A stretch of 64,000 bases of DNA from assembly GCA_022059125.1 (NCBI GenBank), contig JAEUWY010000005.1:5084001-5148000 (forward strand), in the 5' to 3' direction. The notes beneath the pieces are model-generated. The model saw only the letters and a program-made list of their open reading frames with translations. It made no database searches and was not told the DNA's origin. This DNA is from Corynespora cassiicola. Taxonomy: Eukaryota; Ascomycota; Dothideomycetes; Pleosporales; Corynesporascaceae. Of the stretch, positions 1 to 10,993 are shown piece after piece. Each line of letters opens with the position of its first letter. The stretch's first letter is position 1. A program made the translations under genes and the position numbers.

Positions 1-1074
1 CTGATGGCATCTAGGGAAAAGCTCACAGTGGCGTTCGAGATGCCGGCACGGTCAGGCATTTCTGACCGCATGGGAAAATCATGTTCACGTTATTGCCGCT
101 GGGTTGGCTTAGCTGCCTTCCGGATCATAGCAGGGTTATCAGGCTGTCTCGGGTTTGATGATCGAGTGGGAGCGTTGATCTTGAAGATCAGTCAAGGAGT
201 TAAAGAAAGGTCAGCGACGTCGCGCAATTAAGGTTGGCGTGATTGAAAACCGTGTCCCTGAGCAGATCTCCGCCAATCACCCAAGCTGGTCGTCTTACTC
301 CCCAGTCGGGTTGTCCATCTGTCAAGCGACCGACAGGGTTATTTCTCACACAATAGTTTACTGGGCGGCCCGTGCAACTTTTTCTACGTACTTGTCGTAA
401 ACAGGGGAGGCTTAGAAAGAATGAGTGTGTCGCCGATCATTGCTTCAAAAGCGGGAAAACATGATACGAATTTGTTTGTGCAATCAATATGCAGCGGCCA
501 ACCAAACCATCCATCCTCTTCTCAATGAATGAAGAGTTCGATCGCGCGACGGAACATTCGGCATGATCTAATGAGGGCCTCTAATACCCCCCAGCGAAAT
601 TTTTGGGACCTTTTTTCGTATGCTGTGTGGGATTACGGGGCCCACTGCCCAAGCAACGCATCAGGGCATCTACAGGGGGGCTTTGGATTGAGACAAAGGC
701 GGACATTTGGTGATCTGGAGCCATAGAACCACGTAACCATGCAGAATTCGGGCCGCTAGATGTCTACTAGGGCATTGGTTTTGGCCATCTTATTCTGGGC
801 ATTGGACGTCCGTGAGCACTGCTCCACAGATCGCCCACCTACAATGCCCGTCTAAGCTCGAACTCTAGGGTCCTAGTTGCCCGCCACCGGCTTGCATGCG
901 TGTGGAAAGACGTTCACGCTATGCCGCTAGTCGGGTTCGTTGGTGCCAGGTATTTCATGCCCGTGGCTGCAGCCAGGGCTCCATTTGTGATTTCTCACGT
1001 TCTTATAATATCTCTACTTAATGCACCAGCCGCCATCTTAGGGTAGGCCGCCTAGATCGTCCACCGTGCCCCCG
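1..1074. other. non-coding flank upstream of ABC transporter
   Basis: I see no convincing gene here. The open frames are short, lack family resemblance and lack splice structure. The last part presumably holds the promoter and 5' leader of the ABC transporter whose first ATG is at 1075. A CT-rich leader is not obvious and I found no clear TATA box. Confidence 0.4.
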
Positions 1075-4000
1075 ATGGCATCTTCTGTTCCTCAGTCCTG
1101 TGCCGTCGTGGACAACACGTTCGGCCCATACGCTGGGCCAAACTGTCGCGGTGGCTTTGACTTTACACTCTTTTTTGAAGAAACCATTCTCTCCATTACG
1201 CCCATCGCCATCGTCCTTCTATTCGCCCCTAATCGGATATTGTACCTTTGGACCAAGCCAGTTAAGGTCTCAAAGTCACTTCTCCTCTCTGCCAAGCTCG
1301 TAAGTATAGGGATGCGCGGTTCGTTCGAGAATTGAACTCACAATGTGCAACTAGATTGCCTGGACCATCCTCGCTGTTTTTGACATCGCTCACCTTGTGC
1401 TTTGGGCTCAACAGAAGTCGTCCAAGAACAGTGCATCTGTACCTTCGGCAGCTCTCGGCTTAGTCTGTGCCCTAGTACTATGCCTTCTGTCGTTCTTTGA
1501 GCACATGCGATCGATCCGAACCTCTACCATACTCAACATTTATCTCTTCTTCAGCGTTATACTAGATGCTCCCCGTTCTCTCACCTACGCCAAAACCAAA
1601 GAGTTGGACACAATATCGACACTCTTCACAACAAGGATTGGAGTGAAGATCTTCCTCGCCATCTTCGAAGCCAAGGGCAAGGGCAGCCTCTTGCTACCCC
1701 CATACACGGATGCTACACCGGAATCACAGAGTGGCGTATACAATAGGGCTTTCTTCTGTTGGCAGAATTCTCTCTTCAAGAAGGGATTCTCTACGATTCT
1801 CTCAATCGAAGACCTGTTCCAACTGGACAAGCATCTGCGCTCACGGTATCTCCACTCTTTGTTGCAGAATGCATATGAGAAAGGTATGCCCTATCCGTGG
1901 CCGCTTCGCCTCCCGTCTAACACGATCACTGCAGTCGTCGGAAAGAAATCGCTCCTTATGGTCACGTTGGGCAGGCTAAAATGGCCCATTCTAGCTGTCG
2001 TCCCACCCAGGCTTTGCTTCACCGCGTTCAACTTCTGCCAGCCGTTTCTGATTAATCGCGCCGTCACATACTCGCAGCAGGCAGATGGTCCACAGGTGCG
2101 CAACGTTGGCTATGGGCTGATCGGTGCTTATGTCATCGTCTATGTTGGTATCGCGGTAAGATGGTCGTGGACCTAGAGCGTCGCATGGCAGTGACTGATG
2201 AGGGAGCAGGTCTCGACGGGTCAATACCAACATTTCACATACCGCTTCATCACCATGATGCGAGGGGGATTGATCTCGATGCTCTATGGCAAAGCAGTCG
2301 ATGTCAACCTGACCGACGTCGACACGGCCAGCTCGATGACGCTGATGAGCGCCGACATTGAGCGCATTGTCACTGGAATGCAGACGGCGCACGAGCTTTG
2401 GGCCAATGTCATTGAGGTCACGCTGGCCATCTACCTCCTCGAACGCCAGCTTGGAGTGGCTTGCACCATCCCAGTTGGCGTGTCAATCGGTATGCGTGGC
2501 GGGACACAACCTGTTTCTGGCAGCTCGCTAATCTTGCTACCTAGTCTCGCTCCTAGCCGCAATCGTCGCGTCGGGCCTGGTCATGCAGCGCCAAGCGCTA
2601 TGGCTTGAAGCCATTGAGCGACGCATCGCTGCTACTACTTCCATGCTCAACTCGATGAAGGGTGTCAAGATGACGGGCTTAACGGACATCCTGAGGGCGG
2701 ACTTGCACAGGCTCCGGGTCGATGAATTGGACATTTCCAAAAAGTTCAGGAAGCTTTTGATCTGGACCATGGGTTTCTGTATGTTTTCCCTTGCGCCTGA
2801 GGGGAATTGCCTAACCCATGCTAGCGTACATATCCCCCGTCGTGTCCCCCATCCTGACCTTTGCCGTCTTTTCTGTTCTTGCACAGAAGACCAATGGCAC
2901 GACCACCCTGGATACCGCAACTGTCTTCACCTCACTGTCCCTCTTCACCCTGCTATCTGAGCCGCTTGGGTCGCTCATCATGGCACTTTCGTCTTACATG
3001 GGTGGTGTGGGTTCGTTCCAGAGAATCCAAGCGTTTCTCGATCAGGAAGTAGCCCAAGAAAAGCGCATAACTCCCGCGACTCGCAAAAACAGCGCTTCGG
3101 AGATCCTTCGCGGCGACGATTCCGACAAGGGTTCTCGCAGCTCCCAGAAGAGCCAATACTCAATGGACATCAGGGAAATTGGTGCGGCTGCGGGCCAGGC
3201 TATTCATGTCGAGAATGGCTCTTTTGGCTGGGACAAGGAGAACAAGCCCGGCGGTTCGTTGCAGTCCATTGACATGGCTGTACCTCGCGCCAAAGTCACC
3301 ATGGTTGTCGGGCCCGTCGGGTGTGGCAAGTCAACCCTGCTCAAGGCTATGCTGGGCGAGGTACCGGTGATGCACGGCACCGTCCAACTGTCGTCTCTGC
3401 GTATCGCTTTCTGCGATCAAACTCCATGGCATGTGAATGGCACGGTACAGCAAAGCATCGTCGGTATTGCGAACTTTGATCAAAAATGGTACGCGACTGT
3501 AGTCCGCGCTTGCGCACTAGATGAAGACCTACGCCAACTTCCTCAAGGGGATCAAACCGAGATCGGTAGCAAGGGTGTCGCACTGAGTGGTGGTCAGAGC
3601 CAGCGCATAGTAAGGCGACCCGACTGAACCCTGTCCATCAGCCCGCCCATTACTAATAACAACCCCATAGGCTTTGGCAAGAGCCGTATATGCTCAAAAA
3701 GACATCATCATTCTCGACGACTGCATCAGTGGACTGGACTCTCACACCGAGAATCGCGTCTGGCACGGCCTGCTTGGACGCGAGGGTCTCCTCCGTCGCT
3801 GCAGATCGACCGTGCTCATCGCTTCCTCGTCTGCAAAACGCCTGCCCTACTGCGACCACATCGTCGCTCTCAGCAGAGAGGGTCGCATTGAGGAGCAAGG
3901 CTCATTCGATGCGCTCAACAGGTCTGGCGGCTACGTTTCCAGCTTCGACTTGCCACCTCCTGACTGGAACTTTACTCCAGACAAGCACACATACGAAGCG

Positions 4001-5971
4001 CCTCCGAAATACACCGAGCGCCCAGTTACCGAAAAGGTCACCGAGGACGATCTTCAGGCCGAGACCAATCGGCGCACTGGGGACTCAGCCATCTATCTGT
4101 ACTATGTCCGGGCCGTTGGATGGATTGCCGCCATCATCTTCATTGTCTCCGTCACCATCTTCATCTTCGCTCAATCATTCCCCACCATCTGGGTCAAGTT
4201 GTGGGCCGAGTACAACGATGAGTTCCCCAACCAGAGGCTCGGCTACTATCTTGGGATCTACGGCATGTTGGGAGGTCTGGCCTTGTTGTTTCTCATCATT
4301 AGCTGCTGGCAACTCATCATTACCATGGTGCCACGATCTGGTGTCGCCTTTCACAAAAGGCTTCTCGACACGGTACTCGGGTCCCCAATGTCGTTCTTCG
4401 CCTCTACCGACACTGGCGTCACGCTGAATCGCTTCAGCCAGGACCTGCAACTGATTGATATGGAACTCCCAGTATCGGCCCTCAACACATTTGCCACTTT
4501 TGTCCTGGTCATTGTGCAGATGATCCTGATTGGCATCGCATCCCCCTTTGCCGCCATCTCCTTCCCTATTGTCGGGATTAGCGTTTTCGTGGTCCAGAGG
4601 TTTTATCTTCGAACATCGCGTCAATTACGATTTTTGGATCTCGAGGCCAAGTCTCCCCTGTACTCTCATTTCAATGAGATTCTCGATGGTCTTGCGACGA
4701 TCCGTGCTTTGGGTTGGCAGACTTTCGTTTCAGAGAAGGCTGTGGACCTCTTGGACCGCAGCCAACGCCCATTCTATCTGTTGTTCGCCGTGCAGCGATG
4801 GCTTACTCTGATTCTCGACTTAATCGTGGCAGCTGTCGCAACGATCCTCATCATTCTTGTCGTTGCACTGCGAGGCAAGCTGAGCGCGGGCTACGTAGGC
4901 GTTGCTCTGCTCAACGTGATTTTGTTTTCGCAGAGCATCAAGCTGTTGGTTTCCTTCTGGACGCAGCTCGAGACACACATTGGCAGCGTCGCTAGGATCA
5001 AGACCTTTACCACCAGCGCAGTCAAAGAAGACCTTGACGATGAGGACTATGTGCCACCACCAAGCTGGCCAAGCGATGGCAGGATTGAATTCAAAGATAT
5101 CACCGCTTGTTACAGGCCCTACGAGCCAGTAATTGAAAAGTTCTCCCTCACCATTGAGCCGGGTGAGAAGGTTGCAATTGTGGGACGCACTGGAAGGTAT
5201 GCTACTATTTGTATTTGTGCTATTGCTTCACGCTGACGTTTCAATTCAGTGGGAAATCATCCCTTGTCTCTACTCTATTCCGCATGCTCGACCTCTCCAA
5301 GGGCGCCATTCACATCGACTCGCTTCCGCTGCATCGCATGCCCCGACAGGCCATCCGTTCCCGCCTCCTCGGTCTTCCGCAAGACGCCTATCTATTACCC
5401 GGCTCGATTCGACTCAATGCCGATCCTCTCAAGCAGAGCAACGACAAGGCGATCATACAAGCACTGAGAGATGTGCAGCTTTGGGATCTGGTGGTCAGCA
5501 AGGGCGACGAGAGCAAGTACGCGCACCCGCTTGATGTACTTGTCGAGGACCTGCACTTTTCGCACGGTCAAAGGCAGCTCTTCTGCATTGCCAGAGCCAT
5601 ACTGCGGAAGGATAGCAGCAGTATTGTTGTTCTTGACGAAGCCACAAGCAAGTGAGTTTCGCCACGACATCCCTGCGTCAATCAACTGCTAACATGATTA
5701 CAGCCTTGATAAGAATTCGGACACACACGTGCAAAAACTCCTCCGCTCCACGTTCCCGTCGCATACCATCATCGCAGTCGCCCACAAGTTGGATACCATT
5801 CTTGACTTTGACAAGGTCATTGTCATGAACCAAGGCATGCTTGTCGAATACGGCGAGCCATATCAACTTCTTGAACAAGACGGTAGCTGGTTCAAGAGCC
5901 TTTACGAAGACGGCTCACGCGTTGACCCTGAGGATCAGGGAGACGACGATATTCTTGCAATCACACAATAG
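1075..5971 (+). CDS. ABC transporter, ABCC (MRP-like) subfamily, full length
   Basis: This is a membrane exporter with the order TMD0-TMD1-NBD1-TMD2-NBD2. Exons are 1075-1299, 1355-2155, 2210-2489, 2545-2778, 2825-3609, 3671-5196, 5250-5651 and 5704-5971. They sum to 1506 aa, the usual ABCC length, with all phases consistent. NBD1 has Walker A GPVGCGKS (about 676-683), signature LSGGQ (767-771) and Walker B ending in DD (791-792). It therefore lacks the catalytic Glu, as is usual for ABCC NBD1. NBD2 has Walker A GRTGSGKSS (1280-1288), signature FSHGQ (1387-1391) and Walker B LDE with the catalytic Glu near 1414. An upstream in-frame GTG at 1066 is ignored in favour of the ATG at 1075. ABCC pumps export drugs, conjugates or metabolites. 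The substrate cannot be told from the sequence, and no biosynthetic core gene is adjacent. Confidence 0.95.
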
Positions 5972-7010
5972 GGTAGCTGAGGCTCCTAGGTGTTAGGATT
6001 CACGATTCTTTTACTTTTCCCCGCGTGAAGGGCGATTTGCTCTTTCGTTTTCCGCATTCTTCGGCATGACCCGGCTTGCCACTTCATCTTACCACTTCTA
6101 CCTCGACCATCACGCCGATCGTCTTTTTCCTTGTATTCATCCGGGATCCCTTTAACCAAAATATCTCTCTGTTTCAAAATACTTAATTGAGCTGAATTCA
6201 GGTATGCACGGCTCCGGCGTAATTACAAATTGGCATCCTCATGGAGATGACATTCAACGCTATTTCATTCCATTCGATACCACTTTTCCAATCATTACTG
6301 CACGTACGCAGGCATGCGTATTGGACGGCCTTTTCTTCAAGACGATCGCATCTCATTATTCATTACATACGCCCATTACATTCAACGGTCTGAATTACAA
6401 CGTTCTTTGCGCTAGACGGGGAACATGTCGCAGAGGCATTATGGCGGGGGTGGGGAGTGTTCAGTTGTGCTCAATGTGGACGGTGTGGGCGTGACCCACA
6501 GCGGACGGGCCGGGCCAGGTAATCCATCTCTACGACATCCGCGTTAACCTGGCGCATGGTGGATCAAGGGGCTCTTCTTAGCGCATCCTTTGTACAATGC
6601 CGGGCCCATTTTCTTCTGTCACACCCCCGACGCCATCACATCATCGCATCCTCAGACGAGCACGAATTACTCAATAGCTGGCGCTGGCGCTACGTGTACA
6701 TAATACATAATGAGACCCACCTACCATTTCCAAATCCTCGGGATCCTTCTTTTCGTCTACCCTTGGACACATTTTTATTCTTCCTGGTCGTGAGACAATT
6801 TTGTGCATCTAGGCAAGCAACTAGAGGCTCTAGCTACATGGCAGTATACGAGATATCGCCGACCAACTTATTCCCATGCCATGAAAAATTTTTAGTCGGT
6901 CGAGATGCCTTGCTCCGAGAATGCGAACGCGGATGCGGGTACCAGTGTGGAGAAAAATGTTACGCGCCCGAGTACGTACATGACTTGCCGCTCTCGTCGC
7001 GAGCCGCACA

Positions 7011-7030
7011 GCCAGCCAGCCAGCCAGCCG
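7011..7030 (+). repeat. GCCA tetranucleotide microsatellite
   Basis: About five perfect GCCA units run in tandem inside the long intergenic region. It lies 20 bp from other Pro-coding low-complexity DNA and has no visible coding role. Confidence 0.8.
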
Positions 7031-7134
7031 GCCATCCTCATCTCATGGCACGTCCCCATGCCGACCATCCCTTTACCCATGCCAATGCCTCAACTCGCGA
7101 ACCCCTGCCCGCCCAACTCAATCCACACACGTCA

Positions 7135-7155
7135 CCCCCCCCCTCCCCCTCCCCC
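7135..7155 (-). repeat. C-run cluster (G-quadruplex potential on minus strand)
   Basis: Three runs of 9, 5 and 5 cytosines are separated by single T residues. Read on the minus strand these are closely spaced G-runs. Only the base pattern is observed; folding is inferred. Confidence 0.6.
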
Positions 7156-7327
7156 TTCTCCGAAAAACGGACGCACTTATTTTTGCTCGTGCATGCACAA
7201 ACCATGCCAGATACCAACATATGCACTTGTTTTGCAAACTCCGATGATTCCGCTTTGGGGTGCACTGGCCAAGCGTGCATCGCGGACTGATGGGGGGGAT
7301 TTGCGCTTGGGTGCAGTTGCAGTTGCA

Positions 7328-7379
7328 GGGGGGGAGGCAAAAGTGCAGGGAGCAAGGGGGCCCCCAGGGCGGCAGGGGG
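7328..7379 (+). repeat. G-run cluster (G-quadruplex potential on plus strand)
   Basis: Five G-runs of 7, 3, 5, 3 and 5 bases occur within about 50 bp, fitting the usual G-quadruplex pattern of at least four runs with short loops. A C-run follows the third G-run, so a hairpin is an alternative structure. Confidence 0.6.
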
Positions 7380-7504
7380 ATAGCGGAAGAGGCCCCCCCG
7401 TGATCGACCGACGTCGTTGTCAGTGTCATCGTCGTTGTCGCCCGTCGGGGGTCGTCGTGGTCGAGATCCCGCTTGGCTCGCATCGTCGATCGCTGCCCGG
7501 TACG

Positions 7505-7534
7505 TGGGTGTGTGGGTGTGTGTGTGTGTGTGTG
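7505..7534 (+). repeat. TG dinucleotide microsatellite
   Basis: An uninterrupted TG tract of about 8 units is preceded by imperfect TGGG/TGTG units. It is a simple sequence repeat in non-coding DNA. Confidence 0.8.
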
Positions 7535-8946
7535 CGGGCGTGCACTCCCTGTTCATTCACGAGTACGATGTTACATACAAGCTCCATGGACACTCTGCGT
7601 GCGTTGTGTACATTACATATGCACGCATGCAAATAGCCGGCCCACTGTGCCGGGGGAGCTGATGCCGAATAGATGAAGAATGATGTGTCGGGTGTTTGAC
7701 GGGCCCCCCGTCGGGGAGAATAGAGGCATAGTCTCACTCGGCCATGCGCCATGGTGCGGAGTAGCGTGCAGGACAGGACGTCAAAGGCGTGGCGACTCCT
7801 GACTTGGAGAGGGGTTGGCAACTAGGCAGATACTGGCTTTCGGTGCGTTAGACTAGTGGTGGGAGAACCCCGTGTTCGACCATGGGAGAAGCGTGGGTGG
7901 CTGAGGCTGGCTGAGGCTATGGCGCGCGGGTGCGGCTTCGGCCGGGGCAAACGGGAACGGGTGCGGCTGGCAAAGGCCCCCAAGGCTCGTACATGCACGG
8001 GCGAGTGGGTCACTATCCGCTCTGTCATGTTGGTGGGCTTATGGGGAAGTCTGGAACCTCTTTTCCATGTGTACAGATTAGGAAAATGGAGGTTCGTTTT
8101 GGGGGAGACTGGCTGGAACCACGACGGTATGCAGGGTCTACAGTGCGGCTCTCTGCTTGCGATGGCTCTGTGCGGAGTTGGACACGCTTGTAGATGTACG
8201 CCTTGACGGATGGGGAAGCTCGGAGAATCTACGGAAGCCACAAAACACCACAAATGGGGCATGCAACTGCTGGAAGGGGTCAGCGACTTGAGGCGGTGGG
8301 AATCGGTGCAGACCGCTGGGCCCAAAGTCCAGAGTCCAGACTGCGTGATGAGATGGCATGACTACGTGATGTGGAAATGAGACCCGAGCCATGTAGGACA
8401 GAAAACTTTTGCCTGTTGCTTTTCCTTAAGGGTCCAGCAGCCCGACTCGGCCTAACAGTCATGAAAAAACGAGAGTGGAAGGGGTTGTAGCCACAGGGCT
8501 CCACTTTTCGGAACTTCATACCCGTCCGAACTCACTGCTCCGTATAATCACCACTGACGCGCATAGGGGCGGCTGCTTCGCATGGGAGAAAAAGTAAATA
8601 GAGCATTATTTGGTTCACAACCGCCCTAAGGGATACCATTCATCCGGCCTCGGGAATAATCATCTTCCGTCCCGTCAATAGATCAGCCTTGTTTACTGAG
8701 TCAACTAGAGGACAGATAATTTCAACTAGTCAGATCCTCAATTTCCCTGGGGGATGGCTGCCGCCTACTAGATGCACTGTGTTGAGCCAAATTTGAAGTC
8801 TGTCGGTAAATGACTTGGGTATCGGTAGGCCGTGACACTGGTCAGGTCTTGAAGGGTGCCAGACGGTCCGTGGGATGCCAAAAACCTGGTAGCAGGGTTA
8901 GATCTTGTTCAGGCCGACTGTGAGAGCCTTGTGGGAAAAGCAATTA

Positions 8947-10908
8947 TTACCGTGCACTAGCCGCAACACCGTCGGAGGCCAGAGCGCCAAGGAGCTCCTC
9001 GACTGCGTTATGATCGAACGTGTCGATGAAGTTCAGATTGCCGTGGTCGGCATCAAAAATCGCCGTCGAACTGTTCGCGGTTGGACATGTCGGGCGAATG
9101 TACGCATATCCATGGTCGTGGGCATGGATTGTGCCCTGCATATCTACAAGAGCCAGTTGAGTGCGGCCATCACCAAAGACAAGAGGCTCCCCATATCTAG
9201 GTCGGTCAGCATTAGCGTAGGTCTTAGAAACTCAATTTACACACTTGTACGTAACAAGTTGATCGTCACTTAAGTTGAGGCCCGAGTAATAGCTTGCAGC
9301 CTGTTCAGGAGCGATCAGCTTTGCGCCATTGGCGACGAAGTCTGCAACACCAAAGGCATGGTCATGATGATGATGTGTCGGCTGCTTGGTGTTAGCATCG
9401 ATTCAAGTCTTTCCAACCTCTCCGGCTTGGGCACAATCTATGCAAGAAACACTCACCCAGACATGTGACACTGGCTTTCCCAATGTCTGCTCGGCCCACT
9501 CAATGATGATCTTGCTTTGGTGCGGCGGTGCATCAAGGACGATTACTGAACCATCCTCTAGTTCAACTACTGCCTGACGCATCCCCATTCCACCAGCGAT
9601 GTTCAACTCCCATAGACCCGGCACATCTGCAAGGGGCTGAGTAGCTTCGAGGACATCCAGGGATCCAGAGTATGCACCTCCCCAAAGGTGGATTGATGCA
9701 AGCTCTCCAATCTCCGCGAAACTATACTCAGGGTCGCGGATCGGCATGCTGGCTTCAGGGACTGTACCGTTTCCAGGGACTCGGAAGAAGTCTTCTGGAA
9801 CCTCTGGGTTAATCAGAACCTCGTCAGCACGGTAGTCGCCAATCACATGCTTTTTGTTGTAGATCGTCTTAAATCGCATAGGAAGTTGAACTCCATCCAC
9901 TCCAGCATAACCGGAGACCCTCAAATCATGTGTCGAAGGGCCAAAAAAGGGGTGATCCTCATAGGTTCGGATGACGTATGGGAGGCTCGTCTCCTGATCA
10001 AACAGAACAGTAATGCCCAGGGACTCGTCGTGCACTGGCTTCTTGTTAGCTTTCTTTTGTATCTACACCAATCAAGGTTAGGTTCTCTCACCGCCTGGAA
10101 GCTCAATTCCAGACACAACCTCTTCTCGACGAGAGGTGTAATTTCCATTCGAAAGCATCTATTCCAACTCTTAGCGGAAGGTTCTTTGAATTGACAAAGA
10201 GCAATAGTGTTACCTTTGAAACTAAGAGAGGATCCCATTTGTATGCATCCAAAATTAGATACTCCGCCAAAATCCCTGTCAAGCAACACGTTAGACAGCC
10301 TGTCAACGCATCGATCAGAGCAGAATACGCACCGTCGGTGTATCCAGTAGGCTCTCCACTTGGGTCATAAATATTGTAGCTTCCTCTAACAACAGATGCA
10401 AACCCTTCGTTGCCTCCTTTGACTATCATAGAATAGTCCATTGGCGAAAGGTCTGCCCTTCCAAAGGTAAAAGTCGCTGTTTTAGTCAGCTTCATGTGTA
10501 AGTAAACGAATAGGCTAATTTACGGCCGAGCTGAGCGAGCCTATCAATTCTCTGCGAGACATGAGGCTCCCCATAGGAGAAAGTGACGTTCTGTCTGCCA
10601 TTCGAAGTTCCTGCAGTGTCAAGACCGTTCAGGGAGGCGGCTAGCATCAAAGTTCTGCCTCTCAAAACCCTAGAAATGATTAGACAGTACTCTTCAACTT
10701 TAGATTGACCGACAACTTACGTTCCTCCCACATAAGCAACGCTTTGCACATTGGAGATGTTCTCGCTGCCCCCAAGCGCTGCTATGGCTCGGCTGAGCAG
10801 GGCTTCAGGATCATGAATCGAGGAATCACCCTGACGGCGTCCTACATGATGACCCAAGACTCCATTGAACAAAGAAAGGAGTGTAAGGGCTAAAATGGAA
10901 GTGTTCAT
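8947..10908 (-). CDS. secreted metallo-beta-lactamase-fold hydrolase-like protein
   Basis: On the minus strand the exons are 10908-10721, 10669-10524, 10476-10333, 10275-10214, 10158-10092, 10034-9457, 9381-9245 and 9196-8947. They give 523 aa with consistent phases. The N-terminus is a signal peptide (MNTSILALTLLSLFNGVLG). The hallmark metal-binding motif HHHHDH lies at about 398-403, with a further His/Asp-rich motif (HAHDHG) near the C-terminus. This marks the MBL fold, but the substrate is unknown. The N-terminal ~270 residues form an extra domain seen in long MBL-like proteins. The exon 7/8 junction is ambiguous by two residues because two donors (at 9244 and 9250) both keep frame. A GTG upstream at 10935 is rejected for the ATG at 10908. 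Confidence 0.85.
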
Positions 10909-10985
10909 CTTGTATGCGAAAGAAATGGAGCCCACGACAACTGCACGATTTGGCTTACCTTCTTCTAGTTGCGTCTCACCATTGA

Positions 10986-10993
10986 CTTATATA
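10986..10993 (-). promoter_or_regulatory. TATA box of the MBL-fold gene
   Basis: TATATAAG lies on the minus strand about 80 bp upstream of the ATG at 10908, a usual distance for a fungal TATA element. Confidence 0.45.

Larger units (their letters stand above)
5972..8946. other. 3 kb intergenic region rich in simple sequence
   Basis: I see no credible gene between the ABC transporter and the 3' end of the MBL-fold gene. Open frames on both strands over 6.5-8.5 kb are Pro/Arg/His-rich with no recognisable domain and overlap low-complexity DNA. The stretch carries a GCCA repeat (7011-7030), C-runs (7135-7155), G-runs (7328-7379) and a TG tract (about 7505-7534). Confidence 0.5.

Noticed and set aside
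6556..7821. Several 120-244 codon frames in both directions
   Set aside because: They overlap microsatellites and C/G-runs, contain Pro/His/Arg-biased sequence, and have no domain or introns.
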